Shown: in pieces, positions 22,395-25,275 of the stretch | Layout: each line of letters opens with the position of its first letter | Numbering within the stretch: the first letter of the stretch is position 1 | The notes under the pieces: generated by a model | The model's input: only the letters and a program-made list of their open reading frames with translations | What the model was told of the DNA's origin: nothing | Databases searched by the model: none | Made by a program: the position numbers and the translations under genes | Assembly (NCBI GenBank): GCA_964460665.1 | Contig: CAYWSL010000077.1 | Coordinates: 1 to 25,275, forward strand | Source: K23-9 sp964460665 | Lineage (GTDB): Bacteria > Planctomycetota > Planctomycetia > Pirellulales > Pirellulaceae | Length of the DNA stretch: 25,275 nt | Direction of reading: 5' to 3'

Positions 22395-24257
22395 CTACAG
22401 TACCTCGGTTTCCTCGACCTGCTTTGGCTCGGGCTTTTCAGGAGCCGCAGCATCACTCGGCGCTGCAGCATCACTCGGGGCCGGAGCATCACTCGGGGCC
22501 GGAGCATCACTCGGGGCCGGAGCATCAGTGGTAGCAGGTGCAGGTCCCATAGCAGGCCCTTGAAGCGAAGGGCCAGCAACTGGCAGGTCATTCATTTCAG
22601 GCTTTTCAGCCTCATTGCCTGATTCCTCGGCCTCCTCCAGACGCCTCTCTTCGGCTTCAAGTTCCGCTTTCCTTTCGGCCACTTTTTGCTTCTGAGTCTT
22701 GCGGTACAGTTCGTACTGTTGCGCGTTGACGCTTCCATTGTCCCGCATCATGATGGCAAAATCACGCAGCGGAAAATCCTCGGGTAGCTCTTGCGAGTCT
22801 GTCGCAATCAGGTAGCGGCGGATCGCATCGTAAAGATCGTCGGCCGAGTCGTCGATTGTTAGGATCGGGTAATTGTCAAAAATCTCCGCCCAGTTCTTGA
22901 ACGCCTCTTCGTATAGCTCGATTGCCTTTTCAATTTGGGCATCTGCATTTGCTTTTTCCGCATCGTAAATCAGCTTACGTGCATCGATCGTGTCCTGCTC
23001 TTGCTCGGCTTGAGCGAGCGTTTCCCAATAGGGAAAGTTGATCTGTTCTCGGTAACCACGTGTTTTGCCATAGCGCGCTTTCAGATCTTTCATTTCGCCA
23101 ACCAGACTGACAGCAGCCAATCGAACGGATGGATCCGAAGCTTTGGCAACCTTTTCAAAGTCGACCGAAGTATTCAATTGTTCCATGAATGCTTTGCCGG
23201 CTTCCGTTCGTTCTTCAGGCGGCGTGTCGATCACATCCTGCAAGTCTTGCGGCAAGTCCTTGGTTTTCGCTTTGACGGCATCTAAATAAGCGTCACCGGC
23301 CAGGTTTCGCAATTCGGACAACTTCTGTTGATAACGCTCTTCCAAAGCATCCAGTTCACCAAGCTTGATCGAAAACGGCATGAGAGTCGGGATGCTTCGT
23401 TTACCAAAGCCATCCCAGTCTTTCGACGCGTTCAACCACGCTTCGCGTGCGCGATCATCCAGAACGCCTTCTTTTTCGATTGCTTCGGCGTGTTTGATTC
23501 GCCACTTCGGTCCGGTTTCGTAGAAGTTGATTGGTGTTTGACGACGAATCTTTACGCCTTCGTCGTCAACCAATGAGTAGCCACGATTCAACCACAGGCG
23601 TCCCACCAACCAATTGTCAGGTTTTTGGAATGGCCCCTTTGCTTCTTGGCTATCGACCGCGATACCTTCGTCCATCAACGAATTGTGAAGGACTTCGTCT
23701 TCGGAAAACAAACGACGGAACTGCTTCTTTTCGTCCGAAACTCCCATCTTTTGACCGTAGAACCAACCGGTATACCAAATCAAACGTGGAGCACGCCGGT
23801 TTTGGTTGACACCTCGCGTCAAGAACTCCGTGCCTTCGCGGACCATTTCGTATCGCTGACGGTAGTCATCGAATTCGATCGAAACGTTGTACGCCAAGTT
23901 GTGCGCTTGGTGTTCCCAGACTTTGTCATAGTGCGGCTGTAGCAGCGCGATGTTATTCAGCGCGGCCTTTAGCCGGTCCCATTCGTGTGAGATTCGGTAT
24001 TCGTGTGCTTTGTTCCAAAGCAACGTTGCCGCCACACCACGCAATCCCAACGACGCTAGCTTCATCGTCTCACTTGCTGGGCTGATTTCACCTAAATCGC
24101 TTTCGGCAATGTTGTACTTCACTCGCATTTCGGCCAAGCGACCGCCGGGATCGCCGCTGCCAGCGGAAGGCTGGCCCAGCAAAAACAGCGGAATCAGCAT
24201 CGCCAGCAACACTCCCAAGTAGATGAGTTTGCGTCGAAAAACAGTTGATTGATTCAT
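22395..24257 (-). CDS. Hypothetical membrane-anchored protein with Pro/Ala repeat tail
   Basis: I do not recognise a characterised family. The 620-residue protein starts with an uncleaved-looking anchor (about 11-28, LIYLGVLLAMLIPLFLLG). It continues as a mostly helical, charged protein with aromatic-rich conserved-looking stretches (HQAHNLAYNVSIEFDDYRQRY, RLIWYTGWFYGQ, WLVGRLWLNRGYSL). A TPR-like segment lies around 425-470 (ANADAQIEKAIELYEEAFKNWAEIF). The end is low complexity, with hexapeptide repeats APAPSD coded by an 18-bp tandem repeat. Its start overlaps the stop of the upstream membrane protein (ATGA, 24254-24257), so the two are very probably one functional unit. The bulk would face the periplasm given the single N-terminal anchor. 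Confidence 0.75.
   Translation of the reverse strand: MNQSTVFRRKLIYLGVLLAMLIPLFLLGQPSAGSGDPGGRLAEMRVKYNIAESDLGEISPASETMKLASLGLRGVAATLLWNKAHEYRISHEWDRLKAALNNIALLQPHYDKVWEHQAHNLAYNVSIEFDDYRQRYEMVREGTEFLTRGVNQNRRAPRLIWYTGWFYGQKMGVSDEKKQFRRLFSEDEVLHNSLMDEGIAVDSQEAKGPFQKPDNWLVGRLWLNRGYSLVDDEGVKIRRQTPINFYETGPKWRIKHAEAIEKEGVLDDRAREAWLNASKDWDGFGKRSIPTLMPFSIKLGELDALEERYQQKLSELRNLAGDAYLDAVKAKTKDLPQDLQDVIDTPPEERTEAGKAFMEQLNTSVDFEKVAKASDPSVRLAAVSLVGEMKDLKARYGKTRGYREQINFPYWETLAQAEQEQDTIDARKLIYDAEKANADAQIEKAIELYEEAFKNWAEIFDNYPILTIDDSADDLYDAIRRYLIATDSQELPEDFPLRDFAIMMRDNGSVNAQQYELYRKTQKQKVAERKAELEAEERRLEEAEESGNEAEKPEMNDLPVAGPSLQGPAMGPAPATTDAPAPSDAPAPSDAPAPSDAAAPSDAAAPEKPEPKQVEETEVL
22449..22520. repeat. 18-bp tandem repeat, four copies, coding for APAPSD-type hexapeptides
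   Basis: Units start at 22449, 22467, 22485 and 22503; the last three are identical (AGCATCACTCGGGGCCGG) and the first differs at a few positions. A broken unit follows at 22521. The period of 18 keeps the reading frame, so copy-number change alters only the length of the disordered C-terminal tail. Confidence 0.9.
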
Positions 24258-25275
24258 GCCGCGATCTCACGCGATTTAAGGAAGAAGTAACTGACCATGA
24301 AGGCCAAGACGCAATAGCCGAACGTTGCGACGGCGTGTCGAGCCAGCAACGCGCCAAAAATATCAAAGCCACTAGCGGCGTACTCAGCCGTCCCCACCAT
24401 CTTTGGCAGGTTTGGTAGTGCCGTCGCCACAGCGTCCATTGCGTAAACGATCACCGCATCAACGGTCTTGATCACTTTGCTGGCGGTGACTTCGACATCC
24501 AGTTGCGTGGTCATAGCATCCTGTTGAAGAATCCGAACGAACGATTCGATGGGACCACCACCACGGGATTGATTGATATCGATAAAGTAACGAGTGTCGT
24601 AAATCCCTTCGGCCGAGAAACCCAGCAACACACAAACAGCTGTCGCAATCATCGCGACAGGTCCACTTAGGAACGTACTGAACATGACGCCAAACGCGAT
24701 GATCATCGTCATTTGCAGCCAAATCGAACCGTAAGCTTTTGTTAGGTTCCATGCGAAGGACGTATCGGCTGGGCGAAGATAAATGCCGCTTTTGGTGACG
24801 CCCAAGTACTGTTCGCGGTCCAGGCACTTCATGACGATTTCTAGCTCGCCGTCAGCAGAGACCAAGTCTTCGAAGACATCCAGGTCGGTCACTTTGCCAG
24901 ACGTGTCTGTACCACGGACTTTTTGCGGCAGCGTTTCTTCGGCAACTTGATATTCTTCGACCACGAAATCACGCGGCTTGCTTTCAACTTTGGTTTCAGG
25001 ATTTCGCATCGTCAACGTGCCGCGGATACCTGATTCGATATCACCTTTGAACGATCGATAGGCACGCACGGACAAATCGACTGGAATCCCGTTGGGATAG
25101 CGTTCAGGTGTAACTTGCTTGAACCGGAAAATGGCAGCTGCCAGCGTGTTGCCTTCGATATAACCATGCTGGATTTTTCGTGAACCACCGGTCAATCCAA
25201 TCACCCGTGCAATCCCCGCGGAGCCATAGCCACCTACCGCCTGTTCTTGCCCAACGTCGATCCCCTGTTCTTTTT
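24254..25275 (-). CDS. Permease-like membrane protein (possible ABC-2-type), truncated at window edge
   Basis: The minus-strand frame is open through the right edge. Codons 25205-25273 read on without a stop upstream of the GTG at 25204, so the gene is 5'-partial with at least 339 residues visible. The visible part is a soluble, beta-rich, probably extracytoplasmic domain of about 190 residues. Two hydrophobic segments follow (MTMIIAFGVMFSTFLSG and MIATAVCVLLGFSAEGIY), then an amphipathic helical region and a last membrane helix (ATFGYCVLAFMVSYFFL) near the C-terminus. The layout resembles exporter or ABC-2-like permeases of planctomycetes, but I see no ATP-binding gene in the window and no diagnostic motif, so this stays a guess. 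It is coupled to the following gene by an ATGA overlap. Confidence 0.6.
   Translation of the reverse strand, partial: KEQGIDVGQEQAVGGYGSAGIARVIGLTGGSRKIQHGYIEGNTLAAAIFRFKQVTPERYPNGIPVDLSVRAYRSFKGDIESGIRGTLTMRNPETKVESKPRDFVVEEYQVAEETLPQKVRGTDTSGKVTDLDVFEDLVSADGELEIVMKCLDREQYLGVTKSGIYLRPADTSFAWNLTKAYGSIWLQMTMIIAFGVMFSTFLSGPVAMIATAVCVLLGFSAEGIYDTRYFIDINQSRGGGPIESFVRILQQDAMTTQLDVEVTASKVIKTVDAVIVYAMDAVATALPNLPKMVGTAEYAASGFDIFGALLARHAVATFGYCVLAFMVSYFFLKSREIAA

Noticed and set aside
22430..22535. Short regularly spaced repeats considered as a CRISPR-like array
   Set aside because: Units are contiguous 18-bp tandem copies without spacers and lie in frame inside a coding region.

Overview
The window reads as chromosomal DNA from a planctomycete, most like the Rhodopirellula/Pirellulaceae group. 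This is inferred from gene content and style rather than from a marker gene. The clues are the paired uncharacterised families TIGR03545/TIGR03546, long Ala/Pro/Lys-rich disordered extensions on enzymes, moderate GC, and membrane proteins with little resemblance to proteobacterial families. I see no rRNA, tRNA, CRISPR array, insertion sequence or prophage gene. Coding density is high and nearly everything sits in short, tightly coupled operons.

Left part (1-3839, all minus strand): a six-helix membrane protein of unknown function, then a two-gene operon encoding a TIGR03546-type membrane protein and a TIGR03545 AsmA-like protein. The operon ends in a clear intrinsic terminator at 1058-1088. 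A 385-bp divergent intergenic region separates it from the plus-strand genes.

Centre (4225-15084, all plus strand) is the most interesting part. Four adjacent genes appear to form one DNA-end-processing operon. They are an AddB-like PD-(D/E)XK nuclease, an AddA-like UvrD-family helicase, an SbcD/YhaO-like (Mre11-type) phosphoesterase and an SbcC/YhaN-like (Rad50-type) coiled-coil ATPase. The helicase lacks the usual C-terminal nuclease domain. At its N-terminus it carries a perfect bacterial sliding-clamp-binding pentapeptide (QLSLF), followed by a basic disordered linker. The AddB-like partner keeps its nuclease residues but has lost the iron-sulfur cysteines of classical AddB. Together they suggest a replication-clamp-tethered helicase-nuclease encoded with an MR-type complex.

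Right part: a large GMC-family flavin oxidoreductase with a ~200-residue N-terminal extension and a Tat-like motif (15321-17663) and the tRNA m1A22 methyltransferase TrmK (17769-18455), both on plus. These converge on a ferrous-iron uptake operon feoA-feoB on minus (20751-18518). That operon has a recognisable promoter with a 15/19-match Fur box at its presumed start site. Its FeoB carries an unusual CxxCxxC cluster. Further right on minus are a DUF937 protein with a membrane anchor (with its own terminator) and an operon of a large anchored repeat-tailed protein and a permease-like membrane protein. The permease-like gene runs off the right edge.

Five of the six internal operon junctions use the same 4-nt ATGA stop/start overlap, so translational coupling is the rule here.
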